64,000 nt of DNA from Streptomyces gobiensis (GCF_021216675.1 NZ_CP086120.1:3842501-3906500), one strand, 5' to 3'. Positions 9,161-17,656 are shown, counted from the stretch's first letter. The notes: generated by a model not told the origin, from the letters alone. Numbers and translations: made by a program.

Positions 9161-9484
9161 GAAGGTTCCCTTCGTGAGAGGAAGACGGAAGACGGGGGTG
9201 AATGGGTATGAGCGCGGGGACTGCGGACCGGGGCTCCGAGGCCCCGATCCACCCGGGCCATGAGGCCCCGACCGTGTGACGACATGGCGCGTCGACGGGA
9301 GGGCGTACGCATGGAGTTGCGCCGCCCGGCGCGTCACTGGTCGCCGGCAGCCCGAAGAAGCCGGGGTGCGGTGCGACGCGTCGGGCGGGGATCGGAGGGT
9401 CCCGCCGGGGATCGTGGGATCCGGAGGTACCGGGTAGTCCGGCGAGCCGGGCGGCTCGAGCCGGTGTCGGTGGTGGAGCTGGTG
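9161..9484. other. Non-coding gap between the XRE regulator and the TIR operon
   Basis: No gene is visible. A short hairpin (CGGGGC / GCCCCG, 9229-9234 with 9241-9246) could end the regulator transcript on the minus strand. The rest should contain the TIR operon promoter, but no clear -35/-10 pair could be assigned. Confidence 0.4.
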
Positions 9485-10729
9485 TCAGTCGTGCGCGGGG
9501 GCGAGTACCCGTGCCAGCGCCGGTTGCAGATCGCGTACGGCCCGGCTGCTCCGGAACCGGGAGAGTTCCCGCGCGAGACGCCGGACGTCGCTGTTCACCG
9601 TCGCCGAGGGCACGGCTGGCATCACCCCCAGGAGCTCCCCGGCGATCGTGCACGCGTGCTCGACCTCTCCGGAGGCGGCGTGGGCCAAGGACCTGCGGAA
9701 GCCGTACCGGGTGCGGGCGCGCAGCGCGTGCGGCGGGAGGCGGCGGCACTCCCGGTCGAGGGCCTCGGCGGCGGCCTTGGGGCGACCGAGGTCGTGCAGG
9801 CACCAGCCGGTCGTCATCGCTGCGGGGTCGCTCACGTGGGTGGTGCCGATCACGGGCTCGGCGCCGCTGCGGGCGTCGTCGCTGTCGAGTAGCTCCCGCG
9901 CGCTGTCGAGGCTGCGGAGGCAGTCGCGTTCGTCGCCGACGAGCGCGTGTCCCTGCGCCTCCCGCTGGGCCGCGAGTCCCCGTATGCGCGGCGGGAGTTC
10001 GTCGCTCTGGGCCCGGCGGGCCAGGGCGACGGTGCCCGCGGCGTCCCCGCCGTAGAGCGTGACCAAGGCGCGTCGCACGAGCGCGTAGGAACCGAGGTGC
10101 GGATCGCCCCCGGCGCGCGCCAGTTCGGCGGCCTCACCGGTCCAGCCGAGCGCCGCGCCGCTGTCCCCGGCCTCCTGGGCCATCCAACCGGTGAACTCCG
10201 CGAACCGCGACGCGAGCAGGAGCGCGGGGGCTCGAGTGGCGGACGGGGTGTCGGCGGCCAGCCCGGCGACCGTGCGCGTCTGCGTCTCCAGCAGGGGAAG
10301 CAGGATCTTCGGCGCGGTGGACTGGCCGAGCTTTCGTAGCTGGTCGAACTGCGCCCGGAAGGAGGGAAGGAGGGGGTCGGCGGCAGAGGACGCCTGACCG
10401 CCGAGTTTCAGGCCGAGGTCGATCAGCGACCCCGTACCCGCCGCGAGGACCGCCCGGCGCCCGACGAGCCAGAGGCTCGGGGTGGTGGGGCTTTCGGTGG
10501 TGTCCGAGTCGGTCTCGGGGCGGACGACCAGGCGCTGCAGCTCGCCGTTCGCGCCAAGGAAGGCGTCGCACCGCCGGGCCAGTTCGGGGGACGCGGAACG
10601 CTCCCCGCGCTCGACCTTGCTGAGGTGCCCCTTGTCGTAGTTGAGCGCAACGGAGAACTCGGTCAGAGTAAGCCCCGCTTCCTGTCGTAAACGGCGAAGT
10701 TCCGGGCCGAAACGTAGAGTTGTACTCAT
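9485..10729 (-). CDS. XRE-family helix-turn-helix regulator with TPR-like C-terminus
   Basis: This is a 414-residue regulator. Residues ~5-65 form an HTH_XRE DNA-binding domain (GPELRRLRQEAGLTLTEFS, NYDKGHLSKVERGERSASP). The remaining ~300 residues are Ala/Leu-rich repeating helices like those of the large Streptomyces XRE-TPR regulators. A hydrophobic stretch (AVLAAGTGSLIDLGLKLGG) lies in between. ATG 10729 is preferred over the adjacent ATG 10732 because it leaves a 6-nt spacing after the GGGGAGG ribosome-binding site. The gene has the same orientation as the TIR operon downstream, so it is a candidate regulator of that operon; this is inferred from position only. Confidence 0.85.
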   Translation of the reverse strand: MSTTLRFGPELRRLRQEAGLTLTEFSVALNYDKGHLSKVERGERSASPELARRCDAFLGANGELQRLVVRPETDSDTTESPTTPSLWLVGRRAVLAAGTGSLIDLGLKLGGQASSAADPLLPSFRAQFDQLRKLGQSTAPKILLPLLETQTRTVAGLAADTPSATRAPALLLASRFAEFTGWMAQEAGDSGAALGWTGEAAELARAGGDPHLGSYALVRRALVTLYGGDAAGTVALARRAQSDELPPRIRGLAAQREAQGHALVGDERDCLRSLDSARELLDSDDARSGAEPVIGTTHVSDPAAMTTGWCLHDLGRPKAAAEALDRECRRLPPHALRARTRYGFRRSLAHAASGEVEHACTIAGELLGVMPAVPSATVNSDVRRLARELSRFRSSRAVRDLQPALARVLAPAHD

Positions 10730-11080
10730 CATTAACCTCCCCTTGAACAGCGACCGTGAGAGCCGTGCGCCCTCACGGGGAACTTTCGTTCGACGTTCAC
10801 TGATCGACACGAAGACCGACGGCGAACACCTGTCGTGACGGAGTCGTTGCGCTTCGCATCCGAGAGTGAGTTTGACACGAGGCGGGCCTCGAGAATCGGG
10901 GTTTGACGGGGTTGCCCGTTGCCTCTTCTGTTCTCCGTCTGTCCCTTGCCGTGACCGGAGTCGACCACGATCGGGGCAAGATGATCGAGAATGACAGGGG
11001 ATGAGGCTCTGTCGATCGTGCCGCAGAGGGGACTGTAAATCGTTCGTTCGGTGTAACTCCTGACCAATGGGGATGCATCG
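10730..11080. promoter_or_regulatory. Upstream region of the XRE gene with a palindrome
   Basis: There is no gene in this ~350-bp stretch. It contains the near-perfect palindrome CGAGGCGGGCCTCG (10878-10891), flanked by two TTTGAC hexamers (10871 and 10901). This could be an operator for the adjacent XRE protein. The stretch ends at the remnant left end of an IS256-type element near 11035. Confidence 0.3.
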
Positions 11081-11398
11081 ATGACCAGTGACAACGTGAC
11101 CGAGGCCGAGACGGTCGAGCCGCAGCAGGCGAAGGCCCCAGGCCGACGGCCTCCGACTGACTGGCGAGGGTGGGCTGGTTCAGCAGCTGACCAAGCGGCT
11201 GTTGGAGTCCGCGCTCCAGGGCGAGATCGCCGGCCGCCTCCTCGGCATCCACCTGGACAACGAAAGCGTGAACTTCGACAACGACGCTGGCATGGCCCTT
11301 GGTGGCGTCTCGTTCGCCGGGGATGCTGGCCTTGGCCCCTGCTTTGTGCGACCGGCCCAGTGTCGCACGGTCCTCGAAACGCAGGTCCATGACTTGTG
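11081..11398 (+). pseudogene. Truncated, frameshifted IS256-family (mutator-type) transposase fragment
   Basis: The first codons (MTSDNVTEAETVEPQQAKAPG) match the N-terminus of Streptomyces IS256-family transposases. After about 11145 the match continues in another frame as GLRLTGEGGLVQQLTKRLLE and then SALQGEI. So the N-terminal part carries an internal deletion or frameshift. Everything after ~11235 is unrelated, and the DDE catalytic domain is missing. The sequence just upstream (from ~11032) looks like the end of such an element. This is a dead remnant marking past transposition into the island. Confidence 0.65.
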
Positions 11399-11426
11399 AT
11401 CGTGAGCGACAGCTGGCGAGGCTGCC

Positions 11427-11461
11427 TACTAATGTCTATGTTAGTAACGTTGTCGTTAGTA
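11427..11461. promoter_or_regulatory. AT-rich inverted/direct repeat, probable operator
   Basis: TACTAA (11427-11432) and TTAGTA (11441-11446) form an inverted repeat. TTAGTA recurs at 11456-11461, 15 bp after its first copy. The stretch is strikingly AT-rich for this genome and ends ~20 bp before the ATPase start codon, so it could be the promoter and/or an autoregulatory site. Confidence 0.4.
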
Positions 11462-11483
11462 TCATGCGTGGAGGTCGGCGGAC

Positions 11484-12902
11484 ATGGTGGACTTTGTAGG
11501 TCGTCGGCAGGAGCTGGCGACATTGGAGCGAGAGCTGCAGAAGGTGGCGGCAGGGGTTGGCGGGGAGCGGCCCGGTCGGTGCGTGATGTTGCGTGGGCGG
11601 CGCCGGGTGGGTAAGTCGCGGCTGGTCGAGCGGTTTGCGGAGCGCTCCGGGGCCCCGTTCTTGTTCTACGCGGCGACCGGTGCGTCCCCTAGGGATGATC
11701 TGGCACGGCTGGCCCGAGACGCCCAGGCGTCGACGCTGCCGCTGGCGCGGCTCGTGGCTGCCGCGCGGCCGGAGAGCTGGGATGCTGCGTTCGATGTGCT
11801 GGCCGCGGCGCTGCCCGTCGACCGGGCGAGCGTGCTGGTCATCGACGAGGTGCCGTACCTGATGGATGTCGACGGCGCCTTTGAGGGGATGCTGCAACGG
11901 GCCTGGGACCGGGTGCTAGAGACCAAGCCAGTGCTGCTGGTCCTCATCGGCTCCGATCTGTCGATGATGGAGGCTCTGAACAGCTACGGACGGCCCTTCC
12001 ATCAGCGCGGCCGGGAGATGGTGCTAGGGCCGCTGAACCCCGCCGAGGTGGGGCGGATGCTCAGGCTGGATCCGGCGGAAGCCTTCGACGCCGCGCTGGT
12101 CACCGGCGGGCTACCGCTGATCTGTGCGGAGTGGCCGCAGGGTGCAGGGCTGTGGGATTTCCTCGGCGAGGTGCTGAGCGACCCGGTCTCGGCGCTGCTG
12201 GTGTCGGCCGAGCGCTCGCTGGCTGCCGAATTTCCCCCGCAGGCTCAGGCGCGTACGGTGCTGGCGGCTATCGGCAGTGGCGAGCGGACCTTCACCAACA
12301 TCGCCCGTGCAGCCGGCGGAATCGGGGCCACGCCGCTGCAGCGAGCGCTGGAGCTGCTTGCGGACAAGCGGATCGTTGCTGCGGAACTGCCCGTATCGCT
12401 GCGTCCGTCGAAGGATCGCCGCTACCGGGTGACAGATCCCTACCTGAGGTTTTGGCTGCACCTGCTCGGCCCGTCCATGGAGGAGATCGAGCGGGGGCGG
12501 GGAGATCTGACCTTGGCACGCATCCGGGAGAACTGGACCAGCTGGCGCGGCCGGGCCGTCGAGCCCCTTGTCCGCGAGGCCCTGGCGCGGATACTGCCCG
12601 ACGACCGGCTGCCCGCGGCCCCCGCAGTGGGGGGCTACTGGACCCGTACCAACGACGTCGAGATCGATATCGTCGGGGCGGACCGCGCCCCCATTGCCAA
12701 GGAGCTGCTCTTCGTCGGTTCCATCAAGTGGCTGGAGCAGTCGCCCTTCGACCGGCACGACCTGGCAGCCCTCCAACGGCACCGGGCCGCCCTCACTGGC
12801 GAACCTGTTCCAGTCGTGGCGGTCTCGCGCAGCGGAGTCGACTGTCCGGGACTCGATGTCGCCTACGGCCCCGACGATTTGCTGACCGCTTGGCCGCTGT
12901 GA
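11484..12902 (+). CDS. AAA+ ATPase with C-terminal DUF234-like domain
   Basis: This 472-residue protein belongs to the archaeal/bacterial ATPase class with a DUF234 nuclease-like tail. It starts FVGRRQELATLERELQ. It has Walker A GRRRVGKS (about residues 38-45), Walker B VLVIDEVPYL, an arginine-rich sensor region and a winged-helix segment (ERTFTNIARAAGGIGATPLQRALELL). The C-terminal part resembles a PD-(D/E)XK fold (EIDIVGADR, then GSIKW). The usual Glu of the E-x-K motif is Ser here, so nuclease activity is doubtful. ATG 11484 follows GGAGG at a good distance. The gene stands alone between transposase remnants. Members are common in mobile regions and their role is unknown. Confidence 0.85.
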   Translation: MVDFVGRRQELATLERELQKVAAGVGGERPGRCVMLRGRRRVGKSRLVERFAERSGAPFLFYAATGASPRDDLARLARDAQASTLPLARLVAAARPESWDAAFDVLAAALPVDRASVLVIDEVPYLMDVDGAFEGMLQRAWDRVLETKPVLLVLIGSDLSMMEALNSYGRPFHQRGREMVLGPLNPAEVGRMLRLDPAEAFDAALVTGGLPLICAEWPQGAGLWDFLGEVLSDPVSALLVSAERSLAAEFPPQAQARTVLAAIGSGERTFTNIARAAGGIGATPLQRALELLADKRIVAAELPVSLRPSKDRRYRVTDPYLRFWLHLLGPSMEEIERGRGDLTLARIRENWTSWRGRAVEPLVREALARILPDDRLPAAPAVGGYWTRTNDVEIDIVGADRAPIAKELLFVGSIKWLEQSPFDRHDLAALQRHRAALTGEPVPVVAVSRSGVDCPGLDVAYGPDDLLTAWPL

Positions 12903-13043
12903 GTGGCGGATGGCGGGCGAGGCACGGGAGTTGGTGAGGGTGATCAGGCCGCAGACGTTGCGGAGAAGCCTCTCAGACCTCGGCCCCTTGCCGGCGCTGT
13001 TGTGTAGCGTTGGCGATCCTGAGTCTTCTCGTACTTTGTCGCG

Positions 13044-13124
13044 GATCCCGTGCTCCCGCGGGCGAGCGGTGAGGAAGCGCAGGGCGGAGCTGGACAGGTC
13101 CAGCCCGGACAGGTAGACAAGCAC
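13044..13124 (-). pseudogene. N-terminal fragment of an IS5-family transposase
   Basis: On the minus strand a short peptide beginning MLVYLSGLDLSSSALRFLTA matches the start of the Streptomyces IS5-type transposase family (typically LVYLSGLDLSSSTLRFLT). The match ends after about 27 residues and the rest of the gene is absent. The surrounding 12.9-13.3 kb otherwise shows no intact gene. Confidence 0.5.
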
Positions 13125-13319
13125 ACGAAGCCTCTGGTGGAGACGGTAAGTCCCAGGCCCCGGACAGCCCCGTAGACCCAGCGTGAAACACCGGTCACCG
13201 ACCCACCGCCCCTGCTGCTGGATACTGGCTGGATCCGCAACGAATCTTCGGTGTCCTCGCAGGTCACGGCGCTGGCTCCGATGTTCCGCTTCAACGTGTG
13301 ATGCTTTGCCTACTGCTCG

Positions 13320-13439
13320 TCAGGTTGGGCTCGCCCTTCTCCTGTCCGTCCGCCTGCCCGGCGTGAACACCCAGACGGCCAGGTCGCCGTTCTCGACGGT
13401 GTGGATGACGCGAGACTGACCAACCCGTAGGCGGCGGCG
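13320..13439 (-). pseudogene. C-terminal fragment of a RelE/ParE-type toxin
   Basis: The peptide RRLRVGQSRVIHTVENGDLA, continuing VWVFTPGRR to a stop codon, matches the C-terminal strand pair of RelE-family toxins (consensus R-V-G-x-Y-R-V-I-Y-x-V-x-x-G). The upstream half and a cognate antitoxin could not be found in frame. It appears to be a decayed toxin remnant. The identity rests on ~35 residues. Confidence 0.4.
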
Positions 13440-13667
13440 CTCTGGCTGGGACACGAGCGTGGTGGTGCTGAAGCCGAGCGGGCTGGTCGTCCCGGCCGGC
13501 CCGCTCGACGACGTCGGGCCGCCGTGCCTGGTGGGCGGCGCCCCCGACGTCGTGCTGGGTGATCGAGTCAAGCGATCACCGATTGTGTGGTTGTGCCGGC
13601 CGTCGTGGGCGGGCGTAGCGTCGAAGGTGGCGCTCTGTTTACGGCCACGCTGGCTGCGGGAGACACG

Positions 13668-14405
13668 ATGACCGAATCGATCAGCAGCGACTTCGAACGC
13701 AAGGCGCGGGAGTACAACTACGAGCACTTCAGCCTGGCCGGCCGGAACCTGGACCGGCTGGAGGGGGTGCGGGAGGGCGAGTCGGCGCCGGACTTCACGG
13801 CCACCCGCCTCGACGGCAGCCGGGTGAGACTGTCGGACTACCGGGGGAAGATCGTCGTCCTGGAAGCCGGAAGCATCACCTGCCCGATGTACGAGCGGGG
13901 CATCGACCGCATGAACGCGCTGGCCTACCGGTTCCCCGACGTGGCCTTCCTGGTCCTTTACACCCGTGAAGCCCACCCGGGAGAAAACCTCGGCCCGCAC
14001 CGCAGCATGGCCGACAAGACCGATGCCGCCCGACGGGTCGCGGACACCGACCGCGAGGGACGCACCATGCTCGTCGACGATCTGCAGGGCAGCGCGCACC
14101 AGCACTACGGGATGATGCCCAATACCGTGCACATCATCGACTCCCGCGGTGTGGTCGTCTTCCGGAGCATGTGGAACGATCCCGCCGTCGTCGAGCAGGC
14201 GCTCCGGCAGGTCCGGCAGGGCAGCGAGCCGAGCGCGCTCCGGCTGCGCTTCCGGCCGGCTCCGCCGCACGTCCTCTTCCGTGTGCTGCGCAGGGCCGGG
14301 TGGCAAGCGCTCCGCGACTTCGCTGTCGCCTTTCCCAAAGTGGCCTTGGAGCATCTGAAACCCTCCCGGGAGAGGAGCAGGCCGCGGGTGCGGCTCAGCC
14401 GTTGA
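13668..14405 (+). CDS. Thioredoxin-fold redoxin of the iodothyronine-deiodinase-like type
   Basis: This 245-residue protein has a thioredoxin-like fold: SAPDFTATRLDGSRVRLSDY at the N-terminal side, then VVLEAGSITCPMY with the only cysteine (Cys72). FLVLYTREAHPGE and LVDDLQGSAHQHYGMMPNT then follow. The EAHP segment and the T-C-P active-site context resemble the iodothyronine deiodinase family (PF00837) more than classical AhpC/TSA peroxiredoxins. The vertebrate selenocysteine position is Cys here. A basic C-terminal tail of ~50 residues is extra. ATG 13668 follows CGGGAG; upstream in-frame codons are ignored because the family fold begins after it. It is probably a thiol oxidoreductase; the substrate is unknown. 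Confidence 0.75.
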   Translation: MTESISSDFERKAREYNYEHFSLAGRNLDRLEGVREGESAPDFTATRLDGSRVRLSDYRGKIVVLEAGSITCPMYERGIDRMNALAYRFPDVAFLVLYTREAHPGENLGPHRSMADKTDAARRVADTDREGRTMLVDDLQGSAHQHYGMMPNTVHIIDSRGVVVFRSMWNDPAVVEQALRQVRQGSEPSALRLRFRPAPPHVLFRVLRRAGWQALRDFAVAFPKVALEHLKPSRERSRPRVRLSR

Positions 14406-14711
14406 GGGTTCGGCAGCGGAGAACGACGCGTGGGTCACGGGCTGTCCCGCTGCCGGGGCAGCTGTCTTTATGGCACCCGTCTTTATGGCGCCCGTGGCGG
14501 TCATGGCACTTACGGCATCCATCGGCCAATTTGCCGGGAAATACAGGGGATTGACCGGAATCCTGTGACCCCTTTGTGACAGATGCATGAAGTTGACGCA
14601 TGCCTCTTGTGTGATTCCTATGGGTCCGCGAACCTTTCCGCTGACGGCACGCGGATGTCATGTTCGCGTCCGTTCCCCACATTGGCGCACCACCACGAGA
14701 AGGACCTCTCA

Positions 14712-16286
14712 ATGGCAGTGATGCGTTCCTCCAGGCATAGATGGTCAGCCGCTGCAGTGGCGACAGCAGCGGCTGTCGCCCTCGGCGTCGGCGCCGCGAT
14801 ACCCGCGGTGGCGGCGGATGGTCCCGATGGCGTCATCCACAACGCTGGCGCTCCCGGATCGATCAAGGGCAGCTACATCATCACCCTCGATGAGGACGCG
14901 GCCGACGCGTCGTCTTCGAAGGGCAAGGCGCTCGCCAAGAAGTACGGTGCCAAGATCAACGACACCTATGAGGCCGCGCTCAACGGATACTCCGTCGAGC
15001 TGACGGAGAAACAGGCAAAGAAGTTCGCCGCGGACTCCGCGGTCGAGTCGGTCGTACAGGACCAGAAGGTCTCCCTCTTCGGCACCCAGCCCAGCCCGCC
15101 CTCCTGGGGGCTGGACCGGATTGACCAGCCGGACCTGCCGCTCAACAACAGCTATACCTACCCGGACTCGGCCGGTGAAGGCGTCACCGCGTACATCATC
15201 GACACCGGGATCCGCCACAGCCACCAGGACTTCGGCGGCCGCGCCAGCTTTGGCTATGACTACTGGAACAGCGGCGGCAACGACGGCAACGGTCATGGCA
15301 CCCATGTCGCCGGTACGGTCGCGGGCTCGGCCTACGGCGTCGCCAAGAAGGCCAAGCTCGTTTCGGTGCGGGTGCTCGACAACAACGGCTCAGGCAGCAT
15401 CGCCAGCGTTGTCGGCGGAATCGACTGGGTGACGCAGAACGCGAAGAAGCCCGCTGTGGCGAACATGAGCCTCGGCGGTGGCGCCAACAGCACGCTGGAC
15501 CAGGCCGTCCGCAACTCCGTGGCCTCCGGTGTCACCTACGCCGTAGCGGCGGGCAATTCCAATGCCGACGCCTCGAACTACTCCCCGGCGCGGGTCGCCG
15601 AAGCGCTCACCGTAGCCTCCACGACCAGCACCGACGCCCGGTCGTCGTTCTCCAACTACGGGTCCAGCGTGGACATCTTCGCGCCCGGCTCATCCATCAC
15701 CTCGGCGTGGAACACCAGCGACAGCGCGACCAACACCATCTCCGGTACGTCGATGGCCTCGCCGCATGTGGCGGGCGCCGCCGCGCTGGTGCTGGGTGAC
15801 AACCCCGGCGCCTCCCCGGCCCAGGTCGGGTCGGCCATCGACTCCGCCGCTGTCACCGGCAAGGTCAGCAACCCCGGCTCCGGCTCCCCGAACAAGCTGC
15901 TGCAGGTGGGCGCGGGGGACCCCGGTGAGCCGGGTGAGCCCGGTGACCGCTTCGAGAACACCACCGACTACCCGATCCGGGACCACCAGACCACTGAGTC
16001 CCCGATCGACGTCAGTGGCCTCGCGGGCAACGCGCCGTCGGGTCTGCAGGTCGACGTGGACATCAAGCACACCTGGATCGGTGACCTGCAGGTCGACCTG
16101 GTGGCGCCGGACGGCACCACCTTCCGCCTCAAGGATTACCGCGATGGCGGCAGCGGCGACAACATTCAGAAGACCTACACGGTCAACGCCTCCTCGGTGA
16201 CCGCCAATGGTGGCTGGAAGCTGCGGGTGCACGACAACGCGAGCTGGGACACCGGCTACATCGACAGCTGGGTGCTGCAGTTCTGA
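14712..16286 (+). CDS. Secreted subtilisin-like serine protease (S8) with P-domain
   Basis: This is a 524-residue preproprotease. A signal peptide (residues 1-~36, cleavage near AVAADG) is followed by an I9 inhibitor propeptide (SYIITLDEDAAD to VVQDQKV). The S8 catalytic domain has Asp in YIIDTGI, His in GNGHGTHVAGT and Ser in SGTSMASPHVAG. A short Gly/Pro/Glu linker (GDPGEPGEPGD) leads to a C-terminal P/Homo B domain of ~115 residues (from RFENTTDYPI to DSWVLQF), as in convertase-type and vibrio proteases. ATG 14712 follows GAGAAGGA. It is a monocistronic gene ended by the strong hairpin at 16324-16356, and is probably an extracellular enzyme for protein degradation. Confidence 0.95.
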   Translation: MAVMRSSRHRWSAAAVATAAAVALGVGAAIPAVAADGPDGVIHNAGAPGSIKGSYIITLDEDAADASSSKGKALAKKYGAKINDTYEAALNGYSVELTEKQAKKFAADSAVESVVQDQKVSLFGTQPSPPSWGLDRIDQPDLPLNNSYTYPDSAGEGVTAYIIDTGIRHSHQDFGGRASFGYDYWNSGGNDGNGHGTHVAGTVAGSAYGVAKKAKLVSVRVLDNNGSGSIASVVGGIDWVTQNAKKPAVANMSLGGGANSTLDQAVRNSVASGVTYAVAAGNSNADASNYSPARVAEALTVASTTSTDARSSFSNYGSSVDIFAPGSSITSAWNTSDSATNTISGTSMASPHVAGAAALVLGDNPGASPAQVGSAIDSAAVTGKVSNPGSGSPNKLLQVGAGDPGEPGEPGDRFENTTDYPIRDHQTTESPIDVSGLAGNAPSGLQVDVDIKHTWIGDLQVDLVAPDGTTFRLKDYRDGGSGDNIQKTYTVNASSVTANGGWKLRVHDNASWDTGYIDSWVLQF

Positions 16287-16323
16287 CGAGTTCTGACGCC
16301 CTGTACGGTCTGTGACGAATAAC

Positions 16324-16356
16324 GTTGGCCCCCACAGCCAGACTGTGGGGGCCAAC
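16324..16356 (+). terminator. Strong terminator after the subtilisin gene
   Basis: A perfect 14-bp stem (16324-16337 with 16343-16356) with a 5-nt loop (CCAGA) lies 37 bp after the stop codon. Confidence 0.85.
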
Positions 16357-16466
16357 ACCTGTCTGAGCAGTAAGTCATCACATCGGGTGAATCTTTGGCC
16401 GTTCATTGCGGTTGACCACCGAGGGTTGCCAAGCTGTTGCTCACCGTCAACCTGTTGGGAGGACAC

Positions 16467-17219
16467 GTGCCTTTCGGTGAGCAGCCCGCGTATTTGCGTG
16501 TGGCCGGGGACCTGCGGCAGAAAATCGTCGACGGCACGCTGGCTCCGCACTCGCGCCTCCCTTCACAGGCCAAGATCCGCGCGGAGTACGGCGTCTCGGA
16601 CACGGTGGCCCTGGAGGCCCGTAAGGTCCTGATGGCCGAAGGCCTGGTGGAAGGCCGGTCCGGGTCCGGGACGTACGTTCGCGAGCATCCGGTGCCTCGC
16701 CGTATCGCCCGGACGGGATACCGGGCGGCCGGTGGCTCCAGCCCCTTCCGTCAGGAGCAGGCGGACGACCAGGTCAACGGCACCTGGGAGTCGCACAGTA
16801 CGCAGGAGGAAGCGAGCCCCGTGATCGCGGCGCGGCTGGGGGTGGAGGCGGGGGACCGGGTGATGCGCACCCGCTATCTCTTCCGTGGTGACGGCGAGCC
16901 GTCCATGCTCTCCACCTCCTGGGAGCCGCTGTCCCTGACCGGCCGTACTCCGGTGATGCTGCCGGAGGAGGGGCCGCTGGGTGGTCAGGGGGTGGTGGAG
17001 CGGATGGCGGCCATCGACGTCATTGTCGACAACGTCGTGGAGGAGGTCAGCTCCCGGCCCGGGCTGGCCGAGGAGATGACGGCTCTGGGTGGTGTCCCGG
17101 GCCACGCCGTCCTGGTGATCGCGCGGACGTACTACGCGGGCGGCCGCCCCGTGGAGACGGCGGATGTGGTGATCCCCGCGGACCGCTATCGCATCGCCTA
17201 TCACATGCCCGTCCGCTAG
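16467..17219 (+). CDS. GntR-family regulator, HutC/UTRA type
   Basis: This 250-residue transcription factor has an N-terminal winged helix (AYLRVAGDLRQKIVDGTLA, SRLPSQAKIRAEYGVSDTVA, EGLVEGRSGSGTYVRE). The C-terminal UTRA ligand-binding domain covers ~85-245 (HSTQEEASPVIAARLGVEAGD, VMRTRYLF, ending RYRIAYHMPVR). It starts at GTG 16467, preceded by GGGAGGA; an upstream in-frame ATG lacks a ribosome-binding site. No adjacent metabolic operon reveals its effector. Confidence 0.9.
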   Translation: MPFGEQPAYLRVAGDLRQKIVDGTLAPHSRLPSQAKIRAEYGVSDTVALEARKVLMAEGLVEGRSGSGTYVREHPVPRRIARTGYRAAGGSSPFRQEQADDQVNGTWESHSTQEEASPVIAARLGVEAGDRVMRTRYLFRGDGEPSMLSTSWEPLSLTGRTPVMLPEEGPLGGQGVVERMAAIDVIVDNVVEEVSSRPGLAEEMTALGGVPGHAVLVIARTYYAGGRPVETADVVIPADRYRIAYHMPVR

Positions 17220-17372
17220 GGGTGTCCGTGGCCGGGGCATGGCCGAATCCGTGCCTCATTGTGCAAAGCCGAATGCGCTGAGTGAGGGTCGGGCGTAAGC
17301 TCGGGCATATGCGGAACGCGGGATCGTTAGGGATGGGACGGGGCGCACCACGGCGGCAGGTGGGGGCGCGTC

Positions 17373-17576
17373 ATGAATGAGAATGCCACGCTGCCCTGGA
17401 TGGTGATACGTCAGGACGACAACGGCAGTCGCTACCGGGTCGGCCGCTATGCCACGCGCGGGGAAGCGCAGACGCTGGTCGACCGGCTCGGCAAGAGGGT
17501 GCGGAGAGATGCAGAGGGGGGCGTGCGACGCTACGTGGTGGAGCGTTTGGGGCATACGAGCGGTGACCAGGGCTGA
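17373..17576 (+). CDS. Small SPOR-like domain protein
   Basis: This 67-residue soluble protein has the pattern WMVIRQDDNGSRYRVGRYATRGEAQTLVDRL...YVVERLG, matching a small Streptomyces family usually annotated as SPOR domain-containing. The fold would be a single beta-alpha-beta unit. No signal peptide or membrane segment is present, unlike cell-division SPOR proteins. It starts at ATG 17373 after a G-rich stretch. The phosphatase gene follows 80 bp downstream in the same direction. Confidence 0.75.
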   Translation: MNENATLPWMVIRQDDNGSRYRVGRYATRGEAQTLVDRLGKRVRRDAEGGVRRYVVERLGHTSGDQG

Positions 17577-17656
17577 CCGCGTGCAAAATCGGGTATGTGG
17601 GCTATTAGTCCAACTTCGCCGGAAAGTTCCGGCGGCGTGGCTACCCGAACAGGGAC

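Noticed and set aside
13459..13667. Small plus-strand frame before the redoxin gene as a gene or antitoxin
   Set aside because: No ribosome-binding site or recognisable motif; it overlaps the upstream region of the redoxin gene.
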